Source: Lentzea alba (GTDB lineage: Bacteria; Actinomycetota; Actinomycetes; Mycobacteriales; Pseudonocardiaceae). Taken from it: DNA of 64,000 nucleotides. Location of the stretch: the NCBI RefSeq assembly GCF_011067745.1, contig NZ_JAAMPJ010000002.1, positions 761,450-825,449 on the forward strand, in the 5' to 3' direction. Of the stretch, positions 46,616 to 55,295 are shown in pieces. A program made the position numbers and the translations under genes. The notes under the pieces are model-generated. The model ran no database searches. It worked only from the letters and a program-made list of their open reading frames with translations, and was not told the DNA's origin. The first letter of the stretch is position 1, and each line of letters begins with the position of its first letter.

Positions 46616-47824
46616 CTACGCCACCATTTCGGTAACTTCCACCGGCCGAATGTCGCCGGGACGCAGTGAAGTGCCTCGCAGACACATCTCCCGCGGCTCC
46701 GGGCGGCGGCCGGTGAGAATCCACCGGGTGAGCCCGGCCAGCTGGTAGGCGATCAACGGCGGAACGGCGTCGCCGACGTGCCGGTAGGCGTTCCCGAGAA
46801 TCGAGACGTCGAACCGGAACTGGCGCGGGAACCCTTGCAGGAGCGCCATCTCGCGGACCGTGCACAGCCGGTGCTGCTCCGGGTGGGCATAACGGCCGTT
46901 GCCGACGTGACCGCATTCCCGCTTGATCGTGCGCGCCGGTTCGTCCCACCACATCCGGCCGTAGACATCGGGGTGCGAACCCCAGTTCTGCTGTTCGACG
47001 ATCTTGCGTTGTGCCGGATTCAACAACTCCGCGGTCTCGGGTGAGCGGAGCAGATCGGCCCACGAACCACCGTTCGCGGGAATTGCCCGCATTCGTTCCA
47101 GACTGCGGTCCTGGGAAAAGGTCGGCGACACGTGAATGAGATCTTCTGGGTGCGCCTCGCCGGCCGCCACGACCGGCATCTTGCCGATGGCGCGCCGGAC
47201 CGTGATCGCGGAAGGCCGGATGACCCGGCCCGCCCAGAGGTCGTCCAGCGTGAGCAACGGCAGACCGGCGTCCACGGCAACCATCAGCGTCCGCTCGCGC
47301 AGCTGCGGCAGGCCGAACTTGGACAGCATGTGCGTGCCGCCGGCGACCGAGTAACCGAGGCTGGTCAGGTCCTCGGCCAGGCTGTCGAAGTGGTGGCGCT
47401 GCTTGCCTTTGACGAGCTCGCGGGCGTTCTCGACGAGCACGACCTTCGGGCGCAGCTCCTCCGCGTAGACGGCGATCCGGCCGACCAGGGAGTTGCGCGG
47501 GTCGTCGCGCAGGTGGTTCTGGGCGGTGATGCGGCTGAAGCCGGAGCACGGCGGGCACGCGAGCAGCACGTCCAGCTCGCCGCGCTTGAGGCCCCACACC
47601 TCGCGCAACGCCGCCGGCGACACCTTCGAGAGGTCGACCTCCAACGGGTCGACGCCGATGTTCGCGCGGTACGTGTCGTTGCAGCGCAACGAACCCAACC
47701 GCGACGAAGGCTTGCCGATCTGCGCGTCAGCGGCACCGACGACCCGGAAGTCGCGGTGGGCGTGGAAGCCGTAGCTCATGCCGCCCGCACCCGAGAAGAT
47801 GTCGGCCACCGAGAAGGACACCAC
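46616..47824 (-). CDS. DNA (cytosine-5)-methyltransferase
   Basis: The 402-residue methyltransferase has motif I ADIFSGAGGMSYGF, motif IV LACPPCSGFS with the catalytic cysteine, motif VI VLVENARELV, motif VIII LPQLRERTLMVAV, motif IX EPARTIKRECG and motif X GDAVPPLIAYQLA. All catalytic motifs are present. It methylates cytosine in a sequence I cannot predict. No restriction endonuclease gene is adjacent, so it looks orphan. GTG start, 59 bp from the divergent helical-repeat gene. Confidence 0.93.
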   Translation of the reverse strand: MVSFSVADIFSGAGGMSYGFHAHRDFRVVGAADAQIGKPSSRLGSLRCNDTYRANIGVDPLEVDLSKVSPAALREVWGLKRGELDVLLACPPCSGFSRITAQNHLRDDPRNSLVGRIAVYAEELRPKVVLVENARELVKGKQRHHFDSLAEDLTSLGYSVAGGTHMLSKFGLPQLRERTLMVAVDAGLPLLTLDDLWAGRVIRPSAITVRRAIGKMPVVAAGEAHPEDLIHVSPTFSQDRSLERMRAIPANGGSWADLLRSPETAELLNPAQRKIVEQQNWGSHPDVYGRMWWDEPARTIKRECGHVGNGRYAHPEQHRLCTVREMALLQGFPRQFRFDVSILGNAYRHVGDAVPPLIAYQLAGLTRWILTGRRPEPREMCLRGTSLRPGDIRPVEVTEMVA

Positions 47825-47883
47825 GAGATCGTACGGGCGAGGCTCCGAGGAGCCTTCCCTGACATCCCGTACCTTTCCGCCCT

Positions 47884-48642
47884 ATGGAGCTGCCGCGCGC
47901 CTGGCAACGGCCTGACCCGTTGCGCGGACTCGACAGGATTTCCTGGGTCGAGGTGTACGACGGCCGGGGTGGCGCCGGTCGCGTGCCCCGTCTGCTGCGC
48001 TCCCTGATGGACTCCAGCGCCGACGTCCGGCTCGACGCGCTCTCCTCGCTCGCCGACCGGCTGCTGACCGACGACACGGTCTCCGAGGCGTCGTTCTGCG
48101 CCGTGCCCTACCTCGTCGAGCTGGGAGCCTCGTACAAGGTCGCCGCGGACGTGCGTGATCGGGTGATCTTCCTGCTGGCGGCCATGGCGTTGGCGGGCAA
48201 GGGGTTCACTGAGGACGGACGGCGCACGCACCGCAGGTGGAACGCTCTCGGGCGGGAACTGCCGCGAACGGCGCCGGACTGGCTCACGCAGACCAGGCAC
48301 GCCGTCGCCCAGGGCGCACCGAAGATCTTCGAGGCGCTGGCGTCCGAACGGGTCGCCTGTCTGGTGGCGCTGGCGTGCGCCGTGCCGGAGAAGCTGCCGT
48401 CGTTCGTGAGCGGGCTGATGAACGACATGATCGAACTGCCCGGCGAGGAGATGCTCGCCGACGCCGCCGAGATCGCCGTCGGGCTGCTGAAGCGCTCACC
48501 CGAGTCAGTCGGCGTGGGCCGGCCGAAGGTGCTCGGCGAAGGGCTGGTGCGACCAGCGCACCAGCCACGTGAGGTCGCCGCGGCCCTGATGGGCTACCGG
48601 TCCGCCCTCATCTCCGCCTACGGAGACGAGGGCGCCTGGTAG
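47884..48642 (+). CDS. HEAT-like helical repeat protein, unknown
   Basis: The 252-residue cytoplasmic protein is built of amphipathic helix pairs (VPRLLRSLMDSSADVRLDALSSLADRLL, FCAVPYLVELG, VACLVALACAVPEKLP), like HEAT/armadillo repeats, with no catalytic motif. It starts 59 bp from the divergent methyltransferase gene. I recognise no named family. A scaffold or protein-binding role is likely from the fold alone. Confidence 0.7.
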   Translation: MELPRAWQRPDPLRGLDRISWVEVYDGRGGAGRVPRLLRSLMDSSADVRLDALSSLADRLLTDDTVSEASFCAVPYLVELGASYKVAADVRDRVIFLLAAMALAGKGFTEDGRRTHRRWNALGRELPRTAPDWLTQTRHAVAQGAPKIFEALASERVACLVALACAVPEKLPSFVSGLMNDMIELPGEEMLADAAEIAVGLLKRSPESVGVGRPKVLGEGLVRPAHQPREVAAALMGYRSALISAYGDEGAW

Positions 48643-48651
48643 ACCGTCCAT

Positions 48652-50082
48652 TCAGGCGGTGACCGCTTCTTCGATGATCGACTGCTCGACCTGGACGTCG
48701 TCCTCGATCGCGATCGCGGGCTCCAGGGCGCCGAGGCCCGTCCCCCACTCCTGATCGGCCAGCGCGAACGCCGCGACGGTCAGCGCCGCCACCGGTGCCC
48801 CGACGGGCATGTTCTCGCGGTGCAGGTCGAGGTCCAGGCGTCCGCCGATCGGTGACGGGCTGAGCCGCAGCGTCGCGTGCGCGGGCTCGTCCGGGTGCGC
48901 CAGCCGGCACGCCCAGCCGGTGAAGATCACGCGGCGTTCGTCCACCTGGGTCGGTTGCACGGCACGCACGTTGGCGCCCACCGCACCGGACCGGACGGTG
49001 TCCGCGGCCTGCAGGACGAGCTCCTCGAACTCCATTGAGGAGATGCCGAGGTCCCAGCCCGCGACCAGCGCGACCTGGACGAGCGCGAGCGGCAGCGTCG
49101 GGACGGCGTCCTCGAAGCACACCATCGCGCCGCCGTAGCGGGTGTTGATCTCGGTTGGCAGGAAGCCGTCCTCGGTCGCGATGCCGTCCAGCGTGAACGT
49201 GCCGCGGTAGCCGACGGTCTCGCGCAGGTGCTCGCCGACGCGGCGGGCCAGGTTGCGCATCTCGTCGCGGATCCACACAGGCGGGTCGTAGTAGGACGCG
49301 CAGCCCGCGTAGAGGAACTTGGCCTGGCCCTGACGGCGCGGCACGACCATCTCGATCGGGCGCAGCACCGCGGTGCCGTCCGGGAAGACGATGCCGTGCA
49401 CGCTCACCGGAATGCCTTCCAGGAACGGCATCACGCGCACCTGGTCGCACTTGGGCGCGAGCACGTCGAAGGCCTCCTTGGCCTCCTCGTACGTGCGCAC
49501 GCGACGCACGAAGTTCGCACCGCCGTTGATCGCCGGGCCGTCACCGGACCAGACGACGCCCGCGCCGCGGTCCAGCATCTCCGAGGCGCCCCAGAGGCGT
49601 TCGAAGTCGAGGTCGAACACCATGGCCGGCGCGCGGCGGGCGCTGAGCTCGTCCCAGAGCGCGTCGATCGTGGTCTTGTTCTCCAGCTCGACCCACTTGT
49701 GCTGACGCGCGTTGAGCACCGGGCGGCCCTGGAACGTGCTGATCTCGTTGTAGGGCGTGCTGATCACGACGGCTTCGGCGTCCGGGTCGAAGTCCTTGAG
49801 GATCGCGCGGACCTCGGTGCTCGGCTTGGTGAGCAGCTTGCCGAGACGGCGCTGCTCGACCGCGACGAAGCCGCCCTTGATGCCCAGCGACACCCAACGG
49901 GCGATCACCGAATCATGCAGCGGGGCATGATCGTCGGTATCGAGCACGAGCGTATGGCGTGCACCGAGCGTATGGAGCTCGTGCGCGCGCTTAGCCAGAC
50001 GCGTGCCACCGGCCAGCACAACCAGCCGGTCACCGAACAACCTGCCGAGGCGCTCGTTGAGCGCTGCGAGGACATGATTCAT
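48652..50082 (-). CDS. ATP-grasp superfamily protein
   Basis: The 476-residue protein starts at ATG 50082 (MNHVLAALNERL). The middle part carries ATP-grasp features: a K-ENKTTIDALWDEL region before the ATP site, RVRTYEEAKEAFDVL, VMPFLEGIPVSVHGIVFPDG, and the metal-binding TEINTRYGGAM (E-x-N-x-R). A C-terminal ~130-residue beta domain follows. The enzyme should ligate a carboxylate to an amine or thiol. Substrates unknown. A small gene lies 180 bp upstream on the same strand, which could encode a substrate peptide, but nothing in it proves this. Confidence 0.82.
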   Translation of the reverse strand: MNHVLAALNERLGRLFGDRLVVLAGGTRLAKRAHELHTLGARHTLVLDTDDHAPLHDSVIARWVSLGIKGGFVAVEQRRLGKLLTKPSTEVRAILKDFDPDAEAVVISTPYNEISTFQGRPVLNARQHKWVELENKTTIDALWDELSARRAPAMVFDLDFERLWGASEMLDRGAGVVWSGDGPAINGGANFVRRVRTYEEAKEAFDVLAPKCDQVRVMPFLEGIPVSVHGIVFPDGTAVLRPIEMVVPRRQGQAKFLYAGCASYYDPPVWIRDEMRNLARRVGEHLRETVGYRGTFTLDGIATEDGFLPTEINTRYGGAMVCFEDAVPTLPLALVQVALVAGWDLGISSMEFEELVLQAADTVRSGAVGANVRAVQPTQVDERRVIFTGWACRLAHPDEPAHATLRLSPSPIGGRLDLDLHRENMPVGAPVAALTVAAFALADQEWGTGLGALEPAIAIEDDVQVEQSIIEEAVTA

Positions 50083-50207
50083 CGCCGAAAACTCGCTTAA
50101 GAGAAGCGGAGGACGTGACCGGCGATCGCCGGGTGACGCGTAGCGTAGAGGCACCCGGTATGTGTGTCGAAGCACGGTCCGGCAACGGCCGGATGAAGGT
50201 TGCGGCG

Positions 50208-50225
50208 GGCCCGCTTTCGCGGGCC
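50208..50225. terminator. short hairpin between small ORF and ATP-grasp gene
   Basis: GGCCCGC (50208-50214), loop TTTC, GCGGGCC (50219-50225). It follows the 50263 gene by 37 bp in the minus direction and could end its transcript or act as leader structure for the ATP-grasp gene. Confidence 0.5.
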
Positions 50226-50262
50226 TCACGGCAAGTGGATCAGACGATGATCTGTGTGCGCC

Positions 50263-50490
50263 CTAGGCGCGGGCGGCGTCCCGAAGAACCTGGTCAACGC
50301 CGTTGAGGAAGGTGCGCGTGGAGCTGAGGACCGGCATCGGCACGGTGACCTCGGTCGACTGAGGCGCGGGTGCGGCTCCCACGATCTCAGCCACGTTGCG
50401 CAGGAACTCCTGCCGCTTGAACTCGTGCACGGCCACGTCGTGCAGGAGTCCGGCGATGCTTGTGTGCACAGCGCGATGGGGATAACTCAC
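50263..50490 (-). CDS. small hypothetical protein
   Basis: The 75-residue product from GTG 50490 (MSYPHRAVHTSIAGLLHD) has a helical N-terminal half (VHEFKRQEFLRNVAEIVG) and a Ser/Thr-rich, then hydrophobic C-terminal half (MPVLSSTRTFLNGVDQVLRD). Start is uncertain: open frame reaches a TTG at 50532, and no good ribosome-binding site is seen. It is divergent from the epimerase gene and upstream of the ATP-grasp gene. No family known. Confidence 0.5.
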   Translation of the reverse strand: MSYPHRAVHTSIAGLLHDVAVHEFKRQEFLRNVAEIVGAAPAPQSTEVTVPMPVLSSTRTFLNGVDQVLRDAARA

Positions 50491-50535
50491 TTGGGTGTTA
50501 TCGGCGCACTCCTGGGCGACCTTTAGGGTCAACTC

Positions 50536-51393
50536 GTGCGAGTTCTAGTGACCGGTGCCACTGGGTACGTGGGCCAGGCCGTGGTGCGTGAGCTGCAGGT
50601 TCATGGTCATGAACCGGTTTTGTCGCGTCAGCGCCTGTCGGAGCCGTTCGAGTTGCCCGATGTGGACGCCGTCATCCACTTGGCCGCCGTCGCCCGTGTC
50701 CGCGAGTCGTTTCTTGATCCAGTTTCGTACTACGAGACGAACGTGGCCGGAACGCTGAACATCCTGAAAGCGTTGAAGGGCCAACGATTCCTGCTCGCGT
50801 CGACTGGCACGGTGTACCGGCCGTCGGACTCTCCCCTGACGGAGGAGTCCGTTCGGGAACCCTCGTCGCCGTACTCGGCTTCGAAGGCGGCGGCCGAGGA
50901 CCTCGTGGCCTGGGCGGCGCGGTCCGGACAGATCGGCGCGACCACTCTCCGTTTGTTCAACGTCGCTGGAGGTGGCGACAAGGACACCAGTCGGGTGATC
51001 ACCCGTGCCGTCGCTTGCGCGGCCGGAACGGTGCCGGGCATGGACGTCTACGGCGACGGTGGGGCCGTGCGCGACTTCGTGCACGTACGCGACGTTGCTG
51101 CTGCTTTCGTCGTGGCGCTGGAAGCTTGTTCCGTCGGCACGTCGTCGGTCTACAACGTCGGCGCGACCGCTGCGTCTGTTCAGGACGTTCTCACGACCGT
51201 TGCGGAGGTGACCGGGCGGTCAGTGGACGTCACGTGGAAGCCCGCGCACGCCGGTGAGGCCCGGTCGCTGCGGGCTGACGTGTCCGCGCTGCGCGCGTTG
51301 GGCTGGGAGCCCCGTTGTTCCGCCCTGGAGGAGATCGTCAGGGACCAGTGGCTCGCTTCGGCACCGGAACCCGGTCCAGGTCCTTCGCGATGA
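50536..51393 (+). CDS. NAD-dependent epimerase/dehydratase (extended SDR)
   Basis: The 285-residue enzyme has a Rossmann start [40 protein letters not shown], and the active-site [14 protein letters not shown] (Tyr-x3-Lys). The C-terminal part has the sugar-binding region of UDP-glucose 4-epimerase-like proteins ([25 protein letters not shown]). It probably acts on a nucleotide sugar. GTG start. The last 56 bases overlap the convergent RNase Z gene. Confidence 0.92.
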   Translation: MRVLVTGATGYVGQAVVRELQVHGHEPVLSRQRLSEPFELPDVDAVIHLAAVARVRESFLDPVSYYETNVAGTLNILKALKGQRFLLASTGTVYRPSDSPLTEESVREPSSPYSASKAAAEDLVAWAARSGQIGATTLRLFNVAGGGDKDTSRVITRAVACAAGTVPGMDVYGDGGAVRDFVHVRDVAAAFVVALEACSVGTSSVYNVGATAASVQDVLTTVAEVTGRSVDVTWKPAHAGEARSLRADVSALRALGWEPRCSALEEIVRDQWLASAPEPGPGPSR

Positions 51394-52249
51394 CGATCTC
51401 GCCGCCGAACTCCTGGGCCGCTTCGGCGTGGAACTCGGCGGGGTCCTCGTAGCGCTGGGAGAAGTGCGTGAGGACCAGCTTGCGGACCTTGCAGTCCTGC
51501 GCGACGCGGGCGGCCTGCTGGGCGGTGAGGTGGCCGTGGTCGCCGGCGAGCTTGGTGTCGCGGGCAAGGTAGGTCGACTCGATCACCAGCATGTCGGCCC
51601 GGTCCGCGAGCTCGTAGACGTTGTCGCAGAGCCTGGTGTCCATGACGAACGCGAACTTCTGACCTTTGCGGGGTTCGCTGACGTCCTGCAGCTTGACGCC
51701 GTTGAGCTCGCCTTCGGTCTGCAGGATCCGGACCTGCAGCCCCTGGATGCCGTGCTCCTTGAGCTTGTCGGGGAGCATGCGGTGGCCGTCGGGTTCGGTG
51801 AGCCGGTACCCGAAGCTGTCGATGCCGTGGTCCAGCCGGTACGCCTCCAGCGTGCCGAACTTGCCGGTCGCGATCTCGCCGTCCTGTTCGACGGGCTCTT
51901 CCTTGATGTCCGCAGCGTCGTAGAAGGCGCTGGCGTAGCGGAGGCGTTCGAAGAAGTGGGCGCCTGACTTCGGGAAGTGCGCGTGGACGGTGTGCGGGAC
52001 CCGGTCCAGGGACAGTCGCTGGACGATGCCGGGGACGCCCAGGCAGTGGTCGCCGTGGAAGTGGGTGATGCAGATGCGGGTGATGTCGCTCGCAGCGGCG
52101 CCCGACCTGAGGAGCTGCCGCTGGCTGCCGTCGCCGGGGTCGAAGAGGAAGCCCTCGCCGTCCCACCTCAGCAGATAGCCGTTGTGGTTGCGCTGGCGCG
52201 TGGGAACCTGGCTGGCCGTTCCCAGGACGATCAGTTCCCGGACTGTCAC
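51338..52249 (-). CDS. rnz: ribonuclease Z
   Basis: It cleaves the 3' trailer of tRNA precursors that lack an encoded CCA, as several tRNAs here do. The 303-residue metallo-beta-lactamase protein has the zinc motif [25 protein letters not shown] (Asp bridge), [23 protein letters not shown] and [11 protein letters not shown]. It is close to the length of bacterial RNase Z. It overlaps the epimerase gene at the 3' end. Confidence 0.92.
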   Translation of the reverse strand: MTVRELIVLGTASQVPTRQRNHNGYLLRWDGEGFLFDPGDGSQRQLLRSGAAASDITRICITHFHGDHCLGVPGIVQRLSLDRVPHTVHAHFPKSGAHFFERLRYASAFYDAADIKEEPVEQDGEIATGKFGTLEAYRLDHGIDSFGYRLTEPDGHRMLPDKLKEHGIQGLQVRILQTEGELNGVKLQDVSEPRKGQKFAFVMDTRLCDNVYELADRADMLVIESTYLARDTKLAGDHGHLTAQQAARVAQDCKVRKLVLTHFSQRYEDPAEFHAEAAQEFGGEIVIAKDLDRVPVPKRATGP

Positions 52250-52272
52250 CCCCTGACGTTAACGTCTGTCCC

Positions 52273-53091
52273 ATGCGGAGCGTCGAAGTGGCAGCGTCGT
52301 GGCCGGTCGAGAACGTGGCGGTGGCCGTCGTCTCGGGTGGGTCGGTCGTGGGCTCGCTGGGTGATCAGCAGCGGGTGTTCCCGCTGGCGTCGGTGACGAA
52401 GCTGCTCACCTCGTACGCCGTGCTGGTAGCCGTCGAGGAGGGCGCGATCGAGTGGGACCAGCCGGCCGGGCCTCCCGGTGCGACCGTGCGGCACCTGATC
52501 TCGCACACCGCCGGCTACGCGTTCGACAAGGCCGAGGTGCAGGCCGAGCCGGGAAAGCGCCGGATCTACTCGAACGCGGGCTTCGACGTGCTGGCTTCTT
52601 TTGTTGCCTCGGCTTGCGAGATGCCGTTCGCCACTTATCTGCACGAGGCGGTGTTCGTGCCGCTGGGGATGAAATCGTCGACTTTGGTCGGTTCAGCCGG
52701 CGCAGGAGCCGAGTCCTGTGCCGCTGACCTGGCCTTGTTCGCCGCCGAGCTGCTGTCGCCGTCACTGGTTTCTCGCGAGCTGGTGAGCGAGGCCACTTCG
52801 GTGGTGTTTCCCGGGCTGAACGGCGTGCTGCCCGGTTATGGCATGCAGAAACCGAACGACTGGGGTCTCGGGTTCGAAATCCGTGACGGCAAGTCGCCGC
52901 ACTGGACCGGGAATTCTTTTTCCCCGCGGACGTTCGGGCACTTCGGCCAGTCCGGCACGTTCCTGTGGGTCGACCCGGAGATCTCCGCCGCGTGCGTCGC
53001 TCTGACCGATCTGCGTTTCGGCCCGTGGGCGGTCGAGGCGTGGACGCCGTTCTCCGACGGCGTCCGCGCGGAGCTCAGTCAGCGAGCCTGA
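52273..53091 (+). CDS. serine hydrolase, beta-lactamase/class C family
   Basis: The 272-residue enzyme has the SxxK serine in PLASVTKLLTSY, the tyrosine motif YSNAGF (YxN) and a likely third motif HFGQSGTF (HxG), in the order of the beta-lactamase/DD-peptidase fold. There is no signal peptide, so it may be an esterase or a cytoplasmic hydrolase rather than an exported peptidase. It is divergent from RNase Z; its end overlaps the next gene by 17 bp. Confidence 0.88.
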   Translation: MRSVEVAASWPVENVAVAVVSGGSVVGSLGDQQRVFPLASVTKLLTSYAVLVAVEEGAIEWDQPAGPPGATVRHLISHTAGYAFDKAEVQAEPGKRRIYSNAGFDVLASFVASACEMPFATYLHEAVFVPLGMKSSTLVGSAGAGAESCAADLALFAAELLSPSLVSRELVSEATSVVFPGLNGVLPGYGMQKPNDWGLGFEIRDGKSPHWTGNSFSPRTFGHFGQSGTFLWVDPEISAACVALTDLRFGPWAVEAWTPFSDGVRAELSQRA

Positions 53092-53437
53092 TGGCGAGCT
53101 GCCTCAGCACCTCTTGCACGTCGGCGTCCTCGTAGTCGTTCTCGTACGCCTGGGCGACGCCGTGGAAGGCGTAGAGCAGGCCGGCGGTGAACCAGCCGAA
53201 CTGCGACAGCACCTGGTCCATCGCCTGCTTGAGGGCCTGCGCGCCGGCCTCGTTCAGCTCGCCGTCGACCTTGACCTCGTAGCTGAACACGCCCTCCTGC
53301 AACGACTTGAGGGCCGTGCGCAGGTAGTCGCTCGACTCGGCACCGTCGTAGCTGAGCGTCAGGACGCCGAGCGCCCGCTGCATGATCTCGCGCTGATCCA
53401 CTCGGCCACTCTGCCCGTTCCCGTCAGGTTCTGACAC
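53075..53437 (-). CDS. conserved hypothetical protein
   Basis: The 120-residue, helical, acidic protein has a GTG start inside the 3' end of the SDR gene (14-bp overlap), so the two are translationally linked. Visible features are TLSYDGAESSDYLRTALKSL, a hydrophobic FGWFTAGLLYAFHGVA stretch and an acidic ending. No signal peptide or catalytic motif. Family not recognised. Confidence 0.68.
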   Translation of the reverse strand: MSEPDGNGQSGRVDQREIMQRALGVLTLSYDGAESSDYLRTALKSLQEGVFSYEVKVDGELNEAGAQALKQAMDQVLSQFGWFTAGLLYAFHGVAQAYENDYEDADVQEVLRQLAIRLAD

Positions 53438-54251
53438 CCCAACGCACCCAAGCGGGGTCCTCCGGTTCGAGCGCCTCCTCGAAAGCCTCGGCGATCTTGT
53501 CGACGTCCCACTCGTCGCTCTCGATGACCGGTGCCTTCGGCGACGTCTGGCCCATGACGTGCAACTTGCCGTTCGCGAACCTGATCAGCTGCCCGGTGAT
53601 CTTCGCCGCCCGGTCGCTCAACAGGTACGTGACCAGCGGCGCGATCGTCTCCGGCGGCCCGCTCGGGGTGGCTTTCGTGTCGGCCGCAGCCATCCGTGTC
53701 CAGGCGAGGGGACACACGGCGTTGACGCGAATGCCTCTCTCGTGGAGCTCATTTGCTGCCCCAGCCGTGATGCTCGCAACGGCACCCTTGGACGCTGAGT
53801 ACGTGAGCGCCGTTGGTTGCCCGACCATCGCCACGGAGCCGAGGTTGACGATCGACCCTCTGCGCATGCTCCGCACGGCCGCGTTGATGCAGTACAGGGT
53901 GCCGAGGACGTTGACCTCGACGAGTTCGCGCATCCTGTCCGGGTCGTCCTGGCCGATGTCCGCCTGGTAGCGGATGCCGGCGTTGTTGACGAGCCCGTCG
54001 ATCCGTCCGAACGCCGCCGTGCACGTGTCGACCATGGCCTGGGCCTGCTCGGGATCCGTGACGCAGCCGCCGCTGACCACGGCCTCGCCACCCCTGAGCG
54101 AGATGAGGTCGGCAACCTTCCTGGCGAGCGGCTCGTCGACGTCGTTGATCACCACCGCGGCCCCGTTCGCGACCGCGTGGGTGGCGAACGCCCTCCCCAA
54201 CCCCTGCCCGGCGCCGGTGATGACCACAGCCTTGCCCGCCAGAATCCCCAT
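53424..54251 (-). CDS. short-chain dehydrogenase/reductase
   Basis: The 275-residue oxidoreductase has the NAD(P) motif VITGAGQGLGRAFA, the structural VNNAG motif and the catalytic Tyr/Lys in TYSASKGAV, followed by RVNAVCPLAWTRM. Asp in NDVD after strand 2 favours NAD over NADP. The long C-terminus beyond 220 is more variable. ATG 54251 gives the usual MGILAGKAVVITG start. Substrate not predictable. Confidence 0.92.
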   Translation of the reverse strand: MGILAGKAVVITGAGQGLGRAFATHAVANGAAVVINDVDEPLARKVADLISLRGGEAVVSGGCVTDPEQAQAMVDTCTAAFGRIDGLVNNAGIRYQADIGQDDPDRMRELVEVNVLGTLYCINAAVRSMRRGSIVNLGSVAMVGQPTALTYSASKGAVASITAGAANELHERGIRVNAVCPLAWTRMAAADTKATPSGPPETIAPLVTYLLSDRAAKITGQLIRFANGKLHVMGQTSPKAPVIESDEWDVDKIAEAFEEALEPEDPAWVRWGVRT

Positions 54252-54386
54252 GCTTCGAGTGTGGCCAGGGACATTCACCCAGTGGTCGTTCGCGTCGGCC
54301 AATGGCCGCTGTCCGCGCCGAACGGTGTACGCGGGACGACGACCGGTTGCCCGGCCGTCGTTCACCCCCGTTACCAGTAGCAGGTC

Positions 54387-54800
54387 CTACGGCCGCCAGA
54401 AGTCCTTCCAGCCCTTGCAGTAGCCGTTGTCGAAGCACAGGTCGACCATGACGCGCTCGAGACCGCCGGGCCGGTTCGTGTCGCCGATGACGAAGCTGAA
54501 CTCGCGCTTCGGTCCGTACCGCCCCGCGTCGTCGGTCGTGCGGGTCACGAGCTCCCCGTCCGGCCTGCCGTCCTTGTAGGCCACGAACTTGGCCTGCGTC
54601 CAACCGGGTTTGTGGTCGAAGACCCAGCCGTGCACGGTGGCCGTCCGGTTGTGCCAGTCGATCGTGCCGAAGGTGCCCCCGTCCTCGCACGGGCTGATGC
54701 AGCGCTCGAACGCGGTCAGGTCCTCCGCCTGGGCCGTGGCGGGCGCGGCGAGTGCGGCGGCGGCCACCAGTGCGCCGGCGGCGAGCTTCTTGATCATCAC
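54387..54800 (-). CDS. small secreted cysteine protein (paralog A), unknown
   Basis: The 137-residue exported protein has a signal peptide (about 1-25, LAAPATAQA). The mature part has four cysteines in two pairs (FERCISPCEDGG and LCFDNGYCKGW), the shared core IDWHNRTATVHGWVFD, and SFVIGDTNRPGGLERV. The start is the GTG at 54800, aligned with its paralog. Function unknown; likely a disulfide-linked beta protein. Confidence 0.75.
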   Translation of the reverse strand: MMIKKLAAGALVAAAALAAPATAQAEDLTAFERCISPCEDGGTFGTIDWHNRTATVHGWVFDHKPGWTQAKFVAYKDGRPDGELVTRTTDDAGRYGPKREFSFVIGDTNRPGGLERVMVDLCFDNGYCKGWKDFWRP

Positions 54801-54802
54801 TG

Positions 54803-55225
54803 TTAGCGGTCCCTGTACTCGACGGTGCTGTCAACGCACGTGGTGAAACAGATCCAGATCCTGATCTCGTCGATGCCGCCGGACAGGTTCGTGTCCCCCA
54901 TCGGGAAGCCGATCTTTCGCGGAGACTTGACGTTCGGGTCCGAGGTCTCGTCGTTGGCGGTGCGGGCCACTTCCGGGCCGATCTGCTTGCCGTTGGCGTA
55001 GGCGCGGAACTTGATCGTGGTCGACCCGAACCCCTGGTCCCAGATGATCCCGGAGACGTTGGCGGTGCGGTTGTGCCAGGTGATGTCGCCTTGCGCACTG
55101 CTGTCGCAGTTGGTGCCGTTGCAGATCACCCAGGGGTCGACGATCGTGGCGTTGGCCGTGGCGGGCGCGCCGAGTGCGACGGCGGCGGCCGCCAAAACTC
55201 CGGCGGCGAGCTTCTTTGTGGTCAC
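54803..55225 (-). CDS. small secreted cysteine protein (paralog B), unknown
   Basis: The 140-residue exported protein has a signal peptide (about 1-26, APATANA). Four cysteines (VICNGTNCDSS and ICFTTCVDS), the core ITWHNRTANVSGIIWD and PMGDTNLSGGIDEIRI match the downstream paralog. Only 2 bp separate the two genes, so they are one transcript. Function unknown. Confidence 0.75.
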   Translation of the reverse strand: MTTKKLAAGVLAAAAVALGAPATANATIVDPWVICNGTNCDSSAQGDITWHNRTANVSGIIWDQGFGSTTIKFRAYANGKQIGPEVARTANDETSDPNVKSPRKIGFPMGDTNLSGGIDEIRIWICFTTCVDSTVEYRDR

Positions 55226-55295
55226 CGGGACACTTCAGCAGTGACCGGGCCGCCTCCGGCCCGATCCTGGACGAAGCTGGACAATCCTGGACGGG

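Noticed and set aside
46616..48642. Complete restriction-modification system
   Set aside because: No endonuclease motif (PD-ExK, HNH, GIY-YIG) is seen in the divergent gene or nearby.
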